DNA from: Cryomorphaceae bacterium
GTDB lineage: Bacteria; Bacteroidota; Bacteroidia; Flavobacteriales_D; Cryomorphaceae
Direction of reading: 5' to 3'
DNA: 42,644 nucleotides
Assembly: GCA_003565555.1 (NCBI GenBank)
Contig: PXBH01000082.1
Location: 1 to 42,644, forward strand
Shown here: piece by piece, positions 7,968-17,900 of the stretch
Layout: the number at the start of each line of letters is the position of its first letter
Numbering within the stretch: the first letter of the stretch is position 1
Notes under the pieces: model-generated
Seen by the model: only the letters and a program-made list of their open reading frames with translations
What the model was told of the DNA's origin: nothing
Databases searched by the model: none
Made by a program: the position numbers and the translations under genes

Positions 7968-10900
7968 ATGGACTTCAGAAAATATAATCTCATCACCGGC
8001 TGGGCCGTGTTTTTGGCGGCCACCATCGTATACCTGATGACCATAGAGCCCACTACCAGCTTTTGGGATTGCGGCGAGTTTATCACCACTGCTTACAAGC
8101 TGCAGATCGGGCATCCGCCGGGGGCACCGCTCTTTATGCTTTTGGGACGGCTTTTCTCGGCCTTTGTGCCCACGGAAGTGGTGGCGGCGACCATCAATAT
8201 CCTCTCCGCTCTTTCGAGCAGCTTTACCATTCTCTTCCTTTTTTGGACCATTACCCACTTCGCCAAAAAAATGGCGGAAACAGGCGGAGAAACGCTCGAC
8301 CGCGGAAAGATCATCGCTGTTCTGGCGAGCGGAGCCGTAGGCGGTATGGCCTATACCTTTTCGGATTCTTTCTGGTTCTCAGCCGTTGAGGGAGAGGTCT
8401 ACGCAATGTCATCCCTATTCACTGCGGCGGTTTTCTGGGCCATATTGCGCTGGGAGACTTTGAGCAGCGGCCGCAATGAGATCCGTTGGGTGATACTCAT
8501 TGCATACCTGATGGGGCTTTCCATCGGCGTTCACCTCCTCAACCTGCTTGCGATCCCCGCCATTTGTTATGTATACTACTTTAAGTCCTACAAGCCCACC
8601 ACAAAAGGCTTTGTAATTACGGGCCTGATCTCCCTCCTTATCTTGGGATTCATACAGTCCGGCATCATCCCGGGGGTAGTTTCCCTTGCGGGAAAATTTG
8701 AATTGCTCTTCGTCAACGATTTCGGACTCCCGTTCAACACAGGCGTCGTCGTGTACGCGGCCCTGGTGATTGCGGCCTTGGTATTTGCCCTGCATTACAC
8801 GAGAAAGCACGGACACACGGTGGCGAATACGGTAGTGCTGGCCATCACGGTGGTGCTCCTGGGCTATTCCACATTCGCCGTCATTGTGATTCGCTCCTCG
8901 GCCAATCCGCCCCTCGATGAGAACAATCCCGAGAACGTCTTCACCCTGCTGGCTTACCTCAACCGAGAGCAGTACGGAGACCGCCCACTCCTCTACGGAC
9001 AGTACTTCAACTCGCCGTCAGATTCGCAAAATCCGCGGCGCGACGGGAAGCCGGTCTACACCAAATCCTGGCTGGCAGTCAATGAGGCCGGCCGCACCGT
9101 GCGGTGGTTTTCTGCGCGCTTTTCTGCGGAGAAGTTTATTTCAGAAAATCCCGAGAAAAAATTGAACCTGAAGCAGTCCTATATTGTATCCGACGAACGT
9201 AAAAATGCGGTCATCAATTACGACGATAAGTTTCAGTCCGTATTCCCCCGCATGTACAGTCCGCAGGAAAACCATGTCGAGGCCTACAAAACTTGGAGTG
9301 ATTTCAAAGGAACCCCTATCCGTACGGTGGGCAGTGACGGCAACCCTACCATCATCAATAAGCCCACCTTTTCTGAGAATATGCGCTTCTTTTTCCGGTA
9401 CCAGGTCAACTGGATGTACTGGAGGTATTTTATGTGGAATTTTGCCGGTAAACAAAACGACATTCAGGGCCACGGCAGTATTCTTGAAGGCAACTGGCTG
9501 AGCGGATTGGACTTCATTGACGAGCAGCGCCTCGGACCTCAGGACAACCTGCCCGGCAGCATGACGAATAATTTTGCCTACAACCGGTTTTTGATGCTCC
9601 CGCTGCTGCTCGGTATTTTCGGCTTGATCTATCAGCTGTACAGGCGTCCGGACGACTGGTTTGTAACCCTCCTCCTGTTTATTCTCACAGGATTGGCCAT
9701 CGTGATCTATCTGAACCAAACGCCTTTTCAACCTCGGGAAAGGGATTACGCCTACGCCGGATCTTTTTATGCTTTCGCGATTTGGATCGGTCTCGGGGTG
9801 TACGGACTCTTTGATGCGGCCTACCGCTTTTCGCAAAAGGAGCTGGGCAAAGCTTCGGGATACGCTCTGGGAGGCGCCGCAGTGGTTTACCTTCTGGAAT
9901 CTTTACAGGGGGGCAGCCACTATTTCTCCTACTCCCTGTTTTTCATTTTCGGTACCCTCGCGGCGGTGACTTTCATTATGCATTTCCTCGGTAAGTCCGT
10001 GAAGGATTCCACCGTAATCGCAGCACTTGCCGCAGCTTTCTGTGCCCCCGTACCTATCATCATGGGCGCAGAGGGATGGGATGACCATGACAGGAGCCAC
10101 AGATACACCGCAAGAGATTTTGCCGCCAATTATTTAGAGACCTGTGAGCCTAACGCCATACTCTTCACCAACGGCGACAACGATACCTTCCCGCTCTGGT
10201 ATGCTCAGGAGGTGGAAGGCATCCGTACCGACGTGCGCGTGGTCAACCTCAGCCTGCTTAATACGGACTGGTATATCAATCAGATGCGCCGGCAGGTCTA
10301 CGATTCCGAACCCGTACCCTTCTCCCTCCACGAGGAGAAATACAGACAGGGTACGCGTGACGTTGTATTCCTCGACGAATCCAGAAATACCGAACGCCGA
10401 CATGTTCCCGTAAGACAGGCTGTGGACTTCATTGCCAATGACAACAATATGCGGAAAATGGGCGGAGAAACCATTTCTGTGCTGCCCACAAAGAACTTCT
10501 ACATTCCGGTAGACCGAGACAAAGCCGCGGTACAAGCTCTGATTTCTGAAGGGGACAGTGCCTATGTGGTTGACCGTGTAGAGTGGCGCATCAGCCGAAA
10601 CTATCTGCTCAAAAATCAAATGATGGTGCTTGATCTTTTGGCGACGTTCGATTGGGAACGCCCGGTGTATTTTGCCGTTACCACAGGCCCCGACAGCTAC
10701 CTCAATCTGCAGGATTTCTTCAAACTGGAGGGTCTGGCGTACCGCCTTACTCCGGTAAAATCTCCTGAAAACCGCAATCCGAATACTTTCGGCACGGTCA
10801 ATACCGACCGCATGTTCGAAGTGGTAATGGATAAATTCAAATGGGGCGGTATGGACAGCGAAGGTCAGATCTATATGGACGAGAACAACCTGCGCCTGAC

Positions 10901-11357
10901 CAACAATATTCGTCTGCAGTTTGCCGCCCTTACAGATCAGCTCATCGAAGAAGAGAAAATTGAGAAAGCACGTGCCGCTCTCGATCGCGCCTTCGAGGTG
11001 ATGCCTGACCACAATGTACCCTTCGACCGACTCGTGACCCCCCTGATCGAGAACTACTACAAGATCGGTGAGAACGACAAGGCCAATGCCATTGCACAAG
11101 TCGTTTTTGATCGGTACTTAGAAGATTTTGAGTATTATGTATCACTTGATCCCGAATGGTCATCACGCATGCAGCGAGAAATGCAGCTGAGCTACGCGGT
11201 AATGCAGCGCCTCAATATCTACGTTTCTCGGTTATATCCGCAGGATGACGAGATTCAGGAGCGTTTTGGATCTGCCTTCGATCAGGTCGACGCAGCCATT
11301 GACGCGAAGTTCCGCGAAATTGAAGCGTCAAGGAGCCGAAGTTCTGTGAAATTTTGA
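7968..11357 (+). CDS. DUF2723 membrane glycosyltransferase (TMEM260-like, GT117 type)
   Basis: This 1129-residue inner-membrane protein begins with the DUF2723 signature: YLMTIEPT, SFWDCGEF and GHPPGAPL at about residues 22-55. The acidic residues of SFWDCGEF correspond to the catalytic region of GT-C enzymes. Many transmembrane helices follow to about residue 740, including a loop with QTPFQPRERDY. A soluble domain with a GDNDTFPLWY motif comes next, and then a helical TPR-like tail (about 1000-1129). Family knowledge: the animal homologue TMEM260 is a protein O-mannosyltransferase and the family is very common in Bacteroidota. A role in glycosylating exported proteins with a lipid-linked donor is inferred. 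The gene is followed 7 bp later by a polysaccharide deacetylase, suggesting co-transcription. Confidence 0.9.
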   Translation: MDFRKYNLITGWAVFLAATIVYLMTIEPTTSFWDCGEFITTAYKLQIGHPPGAPLFMLLGRLFSAFVPTEVVAATINILSALSSSFTILFLFWTITHFAKKMAETGGETLDRGKIIAVLASGAVGGMAYTFSDSFWFSAVEGEVYAMSSLFTAAVFWAILRWETLSSGRNEIRWVILIAYLMGLSIGVHLLNLLAIPAICYVYYFKSYKPTTKGFVITGLISLLILGFIQSGIIPGVVSLAGKFELLFVNDFGLPFNTGVVVYAALVIAALVFALHYTRKHGHTVANTVVLAITVVLLGYSTFAVIVIRSSANPPLDENNPENVFTLLAYLNREQYGDRPLLYGQYFNSPSDSQNPRRDGKPVYTKSWLAVNEAGRTVRWFSARFSAEKFISENPEKKLNLKQSYIVSDERKNAVINYDDKFQSVFPRMYSPQENHVEAYKTWSDFKGTPIRTVGSDGNPTIINKPTFSENMRFFFRYQVNWMYWRYFMWNFAGKQNDIQGHGSILEGNWLSGLDFIDEQRLGPQDNLPGSMTNNFAYNRFLMLPLLLGIFGLIYQLYRRPDDWFVTLLLFILTGLAIVIYLNQTPFQPRERDYAYAGSFYAFAIWIGLGVYGLFDAAYRFSQKELGKASGYALGGAAVVYLLESLQGGSHYFSYSLFFIFGTLAAVTFIMHFLGKSVKDSTVIAALAAAFCAPVPIIMGAEGWDDHDRSHRYTARDFAANYLETCEPNAILFTNGDNDTFPLWYAQEVEGIRTDVRVVNLSLLNTDWYINQMRRQVYDSEPVPFSLHEEKYRQGTRDVVFLDESRNTERRHVPVRQAVDFIANDNNMRKMGGETISVLPTKNFYIPVDRDKAAVQALISEGDSAYVVDRVEWRISRNYLLKNQMMVLDLLATFDWERPVYFAVTTGPDSYLNLQDFFKLEGLAYRLTPVKSPENRNPNTFGTVNTDRMFEVVMDKFKWGGMDSEGQIYMDENNLRLTNNIRLQFAALTDQLIEEEKIEKARAALDRAFEVMPDHNVPFDRLVTPLIENYYKIGENDKANAIAQVVFDRYLEDFEYYVSLDPEWSSRMQREMQLSYAVMQRLNIYVSRLYPQDDEIQERFGSAFDQVDAAIDAKFREIEASRSRSSVKF

Positions 11358-11364
11358 TAGGCCT

Positions 11365-11994
11365 GTGTACCTCGTCAAAACACCGGGTGTCGTTCAGCCC
11401 TTTTCCAAACGATTGCTTTGGAAAGGTGATCCTGAAGGAGGTGCAGTATACCTGACTTTTGACGACGGTCCTAACCCCGGAGTCACCGATAAGGTCTTGG
11501 ATATATTGGACGCGTTCGACGCGGCGGCTACTTTTTTTTGCATCGGAGGAAATGTGAAAAAATACCCCGAGCTCTATGCCGAAATGCTGCAACGCGGACA
11601 CGCTGCGGGAAACCATACCTGGAACCATATGAACGGACGTTCATTCAGCGATTACAGCTATTTCAAAAATGTACTGGAATGCGCCCGGGTGGTCGACTCG
11701 AAACTCTTTCGTCCTCCTTACGGCAGCATGAAATTGTCACAGGTTAAAGCGATCTCGAAGCGCTACACCATCGTGATGTGGGATGTGTTGAGCGCCGATT
11801 GGCGCAAGGAACTCAGCCCCGAAAGGTGCCTGCGCAACGTTACTTCAGCCGTAGAAGCAGGCTCGGTTGTCGTTTTTCACGACAGTGATAAGGCGGCGAA
11901 GAATATGCTTTACACCCTGCCGCGTGTGCTGGAATTCTTGGCAGAGAAGGGGCTGAAGCCGCGCACCCTCAAAGGGGTCAAAGCTGCGCGGTAA
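11365..11994 (+). CDS. Polysaccharide deacetylase (NodB family, CE4)
   Basis: This 209-residue protein is a compact NodB domain that removes acetyl groups from N-acetylated sugars in peptidoglycan, chitin-like or exopolysaccharide chains. All five CE4 motifs are visible: TFDDGP (D33 base, D34 metal), H84-T-W-N-H88 metal ligands, RPPYG (116-120), DVLSADW, and VVFHDS (H172). No signal peptide or membrane segment is evident from the GTG start at 11365, so the enzyme looks cytoplasmic unless a start was missed. The 7-bp gap to the DUF2723 gene suggests one operon. The substrate cannot be inferred. The 3' end overlaps the convergent thioredoxin gene by 17 bp. Confidence 0.92.
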   Translation: MYLVKTPGVVQPFSKRLLWKGDPEGGAVYLTFDDGPNPGVTDKVLDILDAFDAAATFFCIGGNVKKYPELYAEMLQRGHAAGNHTWNHMNGRSFSDYSYFKNVLECARVVDSKLFRPPYGSMKLSQVKAISKRYTIVMWDVLSADWRKELSPERCLRNVTSAVEAGSVVVFHDSDKAAKNMLYTLPRVLEFLAEKGLKPRTLKGVKAAR

Positions 11995-12274
11995 GGGCTT
12001 GAGTAAGCATCTGCTTGGGCAGAGCACCTGATTTTCGCCATACTTCTTTGCCTTCCTTGAAAATTACGAAGGTGGGTACGCCGCGTACGTTGAAGGCTTG
12101 AGCCGCAGCTTGGTTCTTGTCTACATCCACTTTCAAAATGACCGCTCGGTCCTTGAGCTCAGCGGACATTTCAATGAGCACGGGTGCCATCGTTTTGCAC
12201 GGACCGCACCACTCTGCAAAAAAGTCTACCAGTACGGGTTTGGGGCCGTTGATGATTTCTTTAAAGGTTGCCAT
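11978..12274 (-). CDS. trxA: Thioredoxin
   Basis: This 98-residue protein has the thioredoxin fold with active site WCGPC (C23, C26) after VDFFAE and the cis-Pro in RGVPTF. It reduces protein disulfides in the cytoplasm, as no signal peptide is present. The ATG at 12274 is preferred over the upstream extension to 12334 because MATF begins right at the domain. This start lies inside the last 14 bp of the rhodanese gene, so the two are probably translationally coupled. The symbol is given for the family; genomes of this group usually have several paralogues, so it need not be the main thioredoxin. Confidence 0.93.
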   Translation of the reverse strand: MATFKEIINGPKPVLVDFFAEWCGPCKTMAPVLIEMSAELKDRAVILKVDVDKNQAAAQAFNVRGVPTFVIFKEGKEVWRKSGALPKQMLTQALTAQL

Positions 12275-12761
12275 CGGGAAGGACTGTTTTTTGTGAGGAT
12301 TTGCGCCAGGCACGCATGCCGCCGCGTAAGTCATACACCTTGAAGCCCCGCTTGGAGAGCAGGTCAGCCGCTACCCTGCTTCGCCCGCCTATTTCGCAGT
12401 ATACCATCACGGATTGTTCAGGGTCAAGCGCTTCCGCGCGAGATTCAAAAAGCGCGCGGTCATTGAGGTCGGCCAAAACAGCACCCTCAATGTAACCCTT
12501 ATGCATTTCCTCGGGCGTCCGCACATCCAAGACAACTGTCTCAGATCCGTTCTCGCGCAGATACCTTTCAAATTCGGAAGGGGTCAGGAGCACTACCTCG
12601 CCGCTTTGTGCAGCATCGGCTGTGCCGCTCTCGGCTGCGCGCTGCGTCGCCGCTGAAGTTTGTTCATCGGAAGTTTCCGCGGGGGTGCAGGAGAGGAATA
12701 AAACTGCGGAGAACCCTACAAGGGCATGGCGCAGCCGGAGCAGATTTTTGTCGACAGTCAT
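12261..12761 (-). CDS. Rhodanese-domain lipoprotein
   Basis: This 166-residue protein starts at ATG 12761 with a lipoprotein signal peptide (lipobox LFLSC, C25), followed by a low-complexity Ser/Thr/Ala/Glu linker (about 26-55). A single rhodanese domain follows, with VVLDVRTPEE, the catalytic loop CEIGGRS (C122), and a closing GGMRAW. Family knowledge: the Cys carries persulfide sulfur from a donor to a thiophilic acceptor. Because it is lipid-anchored outside the cytoplasm while the downstream thioredoxin is cytoplasmic, a direct redox partnership across compartments is not obvious. A TACCTTTG box lies 15 bp upstream of the start. Confidence 0.9.
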   Translation of the reverse strand: MTVDKNLLRLRHALVGFSAVLFLSCTPAETSDEQTSAATQRAAESGTADAAQSGEVVLLTPSEFERYLRENGSETVVLDVRTPEEMHKGYIEGAVLADLNDRALFESRAEALDPEQSVMVYCEIGGRSRVAADLLSKRGFKVYDLRGGMRAWRKSSQKTVLPDGNL

Positions 12762-12776
12762 AAGGTGATTTTGGTA

Positions 12777-12784
12777 CAAAGGTA
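12777..12784 (-). promoter_or_regulatory. Putative -7 box (TACCTTTG) for rhodanese-thioredoxin
   Basis: Minus-strand TACCTTTG fits TAnnTTTG and ends 15 bp before the ATG at 12761. No -33 element was found. Confidence 0.5.
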
Positions 12785-12836
12785 CGGAATAAGGCCCGCA
12801 GAGCGGGTGACTAAAGTTACCGCTCATACACAAGAA

Positions 12837-12858
12837 GCCCCGCCTGATGTGGCGGGGC
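12837..12858 (-). terminator. Hairpin terminator after the last PorP/SprF gene
   Basis: GCCCCGCC pairs perfectly with GGCGGGGC (8 bp, 6-nt loop). On the minus strand it follows the stop at 12888 by 29 bp and is followed by a modest T-rich stretch (TTCTTGTGT). It separates the adhesin locus from the rhodanese promoter. Confidence 0.7.
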
Positions 12859-12887
12859 ATTGATGAGAAGATTACAGAAGACTTGCT

Positions 12888-13835
12888 TCAAAAGAAGCGC
12901 GGACTTCGCGTCTTTATATCCGGTTTGAAAAAATCGTAGGAAAGCATGATTTCATGGCTGCCTTGGTGGTGATTGTTGAGCCGGCTGGTACCGAAATCAT
13001 AGGCATACCCTACCTGGAGATGATCCGTGATGTTCACGCTGCCGATCGCTGCGAAGGAGTCCATATACCGGTACGCACCGCCGATCCAAAACTTCTGATG
13101 AATCAGGAACATCCCCGATAAATCAAACGAAACAGGGGCACCTTCCACGACGCGAATCACGGTAGAGGGCTTGAACATCACTCCGCCGCTGTCGGCGCTG
13201 AGGTTGAGTACATATCCCGCCATGAGGTAGTAGTGCCTGTTGCCCACCCCGCGTTGGTTGGTATTGTCAAGGGTTCGGCCGTAAAGGTCATTTTCGAGAA
13301 GGGTGGGGCTGGCTACGCCCACATATCCCCGGTCTCCGTAGTAGTAGGCACCGAATCCGAAGTTGGGCATTACACGGTTGCTTACGTCGTTATTGAAAGC
13401 GGGATCGTCCGCCTCAATGCGGTCTATGCTTCTCATGTCGGCCTGAAACATGGCAAAGCCACCGCGCACCCCGAAGGCCAGCTTCGATTTCTCCCCGGTT
13501 TTAATGCTGTAAGAAAAATCACCCCAGATACCCGTATTGTTGGTGGGACCGATGCGGTCGTTCTCCACGGTGAGTCCTACGCCGATATTGTCATTCGGCA
13601 GGGGTGAGTGGATACTGAATACTTGTGTAGAAGGCGCGCCTTCCAAACCGACCCACTGATGCCTGCTCACCAAAGATGCGCTCACGGCATCGCGACTTCC
13701 GGCATAGCCGGGGTTCAGGATCAGTTGGTTCCACATATACATGGTGTAAAGGGAATTCTGCTGTGCGAAAGCACTGCCCGCAGAGACCAGCGTAAGGGCA
13801 AAGAGGAAATATTTGAGATATTTGGAGGGGCTCAT
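12888..13835 (-). CDS. PorP/SprF family type IX secretion membrane protein (third copy of the locus)
   Basis: This 315-residue protein has a signal peptide ending SAFAQQ, then the PorP/SprF hallmark of an N-terminal LNPGYAGSRD segment and an HQWVGLEGAPST segment, followed by alternating beta strands expected of an outer-membrane barrel. Family knowledge: PorP-type proteins partner with T9SS cargo carrying type B sorting domains and help with their secretion or retention at the surface. It is the last gene of the adhesin locus, separated from the second PorP/SprF gene by 214 bp with its own possible promoter box (minus-strand TACATTTA at 13920-13927), so it may be expressed independently. Confidence 0.92.
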   Translation of the reverse strand: MSPSKYLKYFLFALTLVSAGSAFAQQNSLYTMYMWNQLILNPGYAGSRDAVSASLVSRHQWVGLEGAPSTQVFSIHSPLPNDNIGVGLTVENDRIGPTNNTGIWGDFSYSIKTGEKSKLAFGVRGGFAMFQADMRSIDRIEADDPAFNNDVSNRVMPNFGFGAYYYGDRGYVGVASPTLLENDLYGRTLDNTNQRGVGNRHYYLMAGYVLNLSADSGGVMFKPSTVIRVVEGAPVSFDLSGMFLIHQKFWIGGAYRYMDSFAAIGSVNITDHLQVGYAYDFGTSRLNNHHQGSHEIMLSYDFFKPDIKTRSPRFF

Positions 13836-14049
13836 CTTAAGGGTATTTTAAAGTTGTTTCGGCAAGGCGGCCTTCGCCGGAATCGAGCAGACTGCCGCAC
13901 CGTTCGGGGGAAGTTTCGCTAAATGTATTCATGTTGAGGTCGCTCGGCGTGCTGAACCGGCCGGCGCACAGAAGAGGGTCCTGTAAGGGCGGGGAGATGC
14001 TCAAAGGGATATCGGAAAAAGTTTTCATCGGGGAGTGCAGTTCAAAATC
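13836..14049. other. Gap between two PorP/SprF genes
   Basis: This 214-bp stretch contains a 63-codon minus-strand frame (13837-14028) with no recognisable family and ordinary composition, which I do not call a gene. On the minus strand there is a TACATTTA box about 85 bp before the PorP start, and near 13860-13880 a small inverted repeat (CGGC-AAGG type arms). Read-through attenuation or a separate promoter are both possible. Confidence 0.35.
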
Positions 14050-14976
14050 CTATTTCATCGTCTGTTCGGCAGGTTCGGGACTCGGTGTATTTCGCGCAAA
14101 GCGCAGGGCCAAAAACACTTCATGTGTTCCCTCCGCATATTGGCGGATGGATGAGGTGGTGATATCATAGGCGTAGCCCAAGGTGAGGTAGTCCATAACA
14201 TTGTAACCGGCGTAAACGGATGCCGCATCACCCGTGCGATACGAACCTCCGAGCCAAAGGTTTCCTTTATAGATCAGTCGAAGTGTGAGGTCTGCCTGCG
14301 GAGGCAGCGGGGATACATATTTGACAAGCACAGCGGGCTCGGCGGCAAAATCCTCATTCAGATCAAACCTGTATCCTCCGGTAAGGAAGTAATGCACTGC
14401 CATTCGGCCTTCGTTGTCGCCGGGGAAAAAGTCGAGGCGGTTGTTGAGTATTTGATTTGCCGAAAGGCCCACAAACCATTTGTCACTGTACCAGAGCGCA
14501 CCGAAGGCTGCATCCGGTTTTAATTCGGCCTGCATTCCGTTGATCGCAGCCAAATCCCCCTGTTCGCGCAAGGTAATTTGTGAGCCGTCGATCGAGAACT
14601 GCGTGAAGCCGAATGCGAGTCCGAGGGCAAGCTTTGAATTGTCGGTCACCTGAAGGTGGTAGGCATAATTGCCCTGAACGCCCGTGCGGCGGGTGGGGCC
14701 TACGGCATCTGTGTAGAGTGTACCGCCGAATCCCATTTTCCCGTCGGCAGAGGGGGCGTGGAGGCCCATCAGGTAGGTGCGCGGCGCGTCGTTGATGCCC
14801 GCCCACTGCGTGCGGTGTACGGCGAGCGCATTGAAGTATGCATCGCTTCCCGCGAATGCGGGATTAAAGCTCTGCCCGGCAAATCGGAACTGCGAAAACT
14901 GCTGCAATTGCTGTGCCTGCACTGCGGCTCCTCCCGTGAGGAAGGCGACGATCAGGTATGTATATAGTCTTGCCAT
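14050..14976 (-). CDS. PorP/SprF family type IX secretion membrane protein (second copy)
   Basis: This 308-residue protein has a signal peptide ending AAVQAQ, the family motifs FNPAFAGSD and RTQWAGINDAPRT, and a series of amphipathic strands typical of an outer-membrane barrel. Its ATG shares one base with the stop of the giant SprB-like gene (TGATG), so translation of the two is probably coupled. This is the order known from the sprB-sprF pair of Flavobacterium johnsoniae, in which SprF is needed for SprB export. It is therefore the best candidate partner for the giant protein. Confidence 0.93.
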   Translation of the reverse strand: MARLYTYLIVAFLTGGAAVQAQQLQQFSQFRFAGQSFNPAFAGSDAYFNALAVHRTQWAGINDAPRTYLMGLHAPSADGKMGFGGTLYTDAVGPTRRTGVQGNYAYHLQVTDNSKLALGLAFGFTQFSIDGSQITLREQGDLAAINGMQAELKPDAAFGALWYSDKWFVGLSANQILNNRLDFFPGDNEGRMAVHYFLTGGYRFDLNEDFAAEPAVLVKYVSPLPPQADLTLRLIYKGNLWLGGSYRTGDAASVYAGYNVMDYLTLGYAYDITTSSIRQYAEGTHEVFLALRFARNTPSPEPAEQTMK

Positions 14977-17900
14977 CAGCGGTATATGGTTATCGGGCCG
15001 GTAAACGGATCCGGAAATCGCGGATCGTTCAGCTCAACGGTGTAGTAATAGGTGCCCACGGGAAGCGTCTGCCCCTCATAAGTCCCGTCCCAGGCATTGC
15101 CCGCATTGTACGCACGCTGACGGTAAAGGAGTTGCCCCCAACGGTTGAATATGCTTACGAGGCTCTCGGGAAACAGTTCGATATTGTCAATGATCCAGCG
15201 GTCGTTCACACCGTCGTTGTTCGGGGTGAATCCCGAACTGATTTCTACCCCGGGAATGAGTCGAACCGTCACCGAATCCGAGGCCGTACAGCCGTCGCCG
15301 TCAGTTACGACCACAGTAAAGACGGTCGTCTCTAATATGAAACCGGAAGGATTCGCCTCGAAGGGGTCAAAGGCACCTCCTGCCGCGGGACTCCACGCGA
15401 AATCTGTTCCCGTCTCAGAGACAGGACTGCCGCCCAAGGTGAAAACTTCCTCTGCGAATACATCGATGCTCTCGCCTGCATCGGCCTGCGGGCCCGAAAC
15501 AATCTCGACAGTCAGAGAATCCGTTGCCTCGCAGACACCGTTTCCCGCGGTGAAGACCAAAGTGTAATTGCCCGGAACGGCACTGAAATCGAAGGCGGCT
15601 TCTGTTGCGAGCGTATCACCGGCGGCATCTGTCCAGAGAAATTCGATCCCGCCTTCACCCGTTCCGGAAAGGCCTACAGGCAGCTCCGAAGCACAGACAA
15701 ATACATCTTCTCCCGCCTCTGCAAAGATTTCAAAGATGAAGTCAATTTCTGCCTCGGTTTGGGCCGTACATCCGCCGGCGTCGGTAACGGTAAGATTGTA
15801 GACTCCCGCGCCGAGACCTTCTGCAGTCGGCCCTTCACTTGAAAAGCCCGATTCGTTTTCCCACAGGTAACTGTATGGCTCAGTCCCGCCGGAGGCTTGT
15901 CCTGTGGCTGCTCCGTCAAACGAAACATTGCAATTCGCATCAATGATTTCCGAAATCTCCGCCTCGAGAACCTCGGGTACTTCGATTGTGTAAGCGTTTT
16001 GAAAGGCGCAGTCCTGTTCGTCCAAAAGGAGGAGGGAATACGTTCCCGGCAAAAGTCCTTCGATCACCGGCTGGTCTGCTTCAAAACCTCCCGGTCCCGA
16101 CCAATTTATCACAACGTCGCCCGCACCGCCGATCACCGTAACCTCAATGCTGCCGTCTTCTTCCCCGGCGCAGCTGATGTCGTTGACTGTCACTTCAGCC
16201 GAAAGCGGGATAAATGCTTCAGCCTCTGCGGTGCCCTCCAGGGTACAGCCGTTGGCATCGGTGAGTAAATAATTGTAATCCCCGGGCTCCAAATTTTCGA
16301 TCATGAACTGGTCGGAAATAAAGTTTTCACCCGTCCATACAATGTCGTAGGGTGCTGTACCGCCCTGAACGGTGAGCGCGATCCCTGTATTTCCGTCGGG
16401 ATCATTGCAGTCGGGGTAGGTCACCTCAGCAGATGCAGTGAGCGGCTGGGGAGTCTCTACCGCCGCATCCGCAGTAGCGGTGCAGCCGAGCGCATCGGTC
16501 ACGGTCAGCATGTAATCGCCGCCGGTGAGGCCTGTGATGGTGCTGTCGGCAGATGTGAATTCTTCGGGACCTGTCCAAGAAAGGGTGTAGGGCGCAGTGC
16601 CTCCGCTCAGAGAAGTCAATTCGATATTCCCGTCTGTTTCTCCCGTACAGCTTACACCTGCAGACGTTACCTCGGCGATAATTTCACTTGCTTCTTCTAC
16701 CTCAACCGCATCGGTAAGGATGCAGCCGTTTCCGTCAGTCAGGGTGAAGCTGTAGGTGCCGGGGGCCAATGCGTCAAGTTCGGGGCCTGAGGCCGTGAAG
16801 CCGTCGGGGCCCGCCCAAGAGATTACGGCTTCGGGCACAGCATTGATCGGGGTCAATACCACGGCCCCGTCTGTCGCTCCGAAGCAAGCCGAGGTGATCT
16901 CTGCACTAAAGTCCAATGCTTCCGGATTGTCCAATTCAGCGGTGCCCGACACGGTGCAGCCGTCGGCGGATGTAATCACAAATGCGTAGCTCCCCGGTGC
17001 GAGGCCTGACACCCCCTCTCCCGTTTCCGAAAAACCGTTCGGCCCGGTCCATTCCACGGTCACAGGCGGATTATCGGCGGTAACCGTCAAAGTCGCCGCG
17101 CCATCGGTCAAATCGGTACAGGATATCGGAGAAACTTCGAGGTCAAATTCAATGCCCGGATTCATCAAAGTCACGCTTTCGGCAGCCGTGCAGCCGAGGT
17201 CATCGCTTACGCTGACGGTGTAATTGCCGGGAGGAAGATCCTCCAAAGGATTGGCTCCGCCGAGCGGATTGCCTCCGGCATCGGTCCAAGCGATGAAGTA
17301 GGCATCTTCGGCGGTACCTCCGCTGATATCTGCGGTAATGATGCCGTTTGACGCTCCGCAATCGGGAGCTTGGGTTGAAAGTGCAAGGCTGAGGGCTTCG
17401 GGCGCATCGAGGGCATAGGTGAATTCGGCAATGCATTCAGTGGCGTCGGTTACCGTGAGCACGTATGCCCCGGGAGCCAATTCGGAAATTTCTGCTTCAT
17501 CGGAAGTAAAGCCTTCCGGTCCCGACCAGGCAATTTCGTAAGGCGGGGTTCCGCCCGAAAGCGAGATGCTGATGACGCCGTTGTCCGTTCCGCCGCAAAG
17601 AATTTCCTGAACATCAGCCGCAGCCTCAATATCTGCAATGAAGAGAAGTTCGGCCTCGCCCGTCACCGAGCAGCCCACGGAATCGGTAATTTCGTAAAAG
17701 TAAACTCCGGCAATGAGGCCGTCAACCTCTCCGCCGTCAGCGGTAAAACCGCCGGGGCCCGTCCAGCTGATCTCGTAAGGCGCAGTTCCGCCCGAAGCAG
17801 TAAGGCTCAGGCTGCCGTCGTCGCCGGCGCAGGTGACGGGTGAAGCGGTCACACTGCCTGCGAGCGGCTCCGGAGCCCCTACCTCAAATTCGGCTGTATA

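Noticed and set aside
10134-11099. Long open frame on the minus strand inside the DUF2723 gene (also 1211-1864 minus and 41189-42298 plus)
   Set aside because: These are antisense shadows of strongly supported genes, lack recognisable domains, and reflect codon bias on the other strand.
13837-14028. 63-codon minus-strand frame between two PorP genes
   Set aside because: No family resemblance, no signal peptide or start context; kept only as intergenic sequence.
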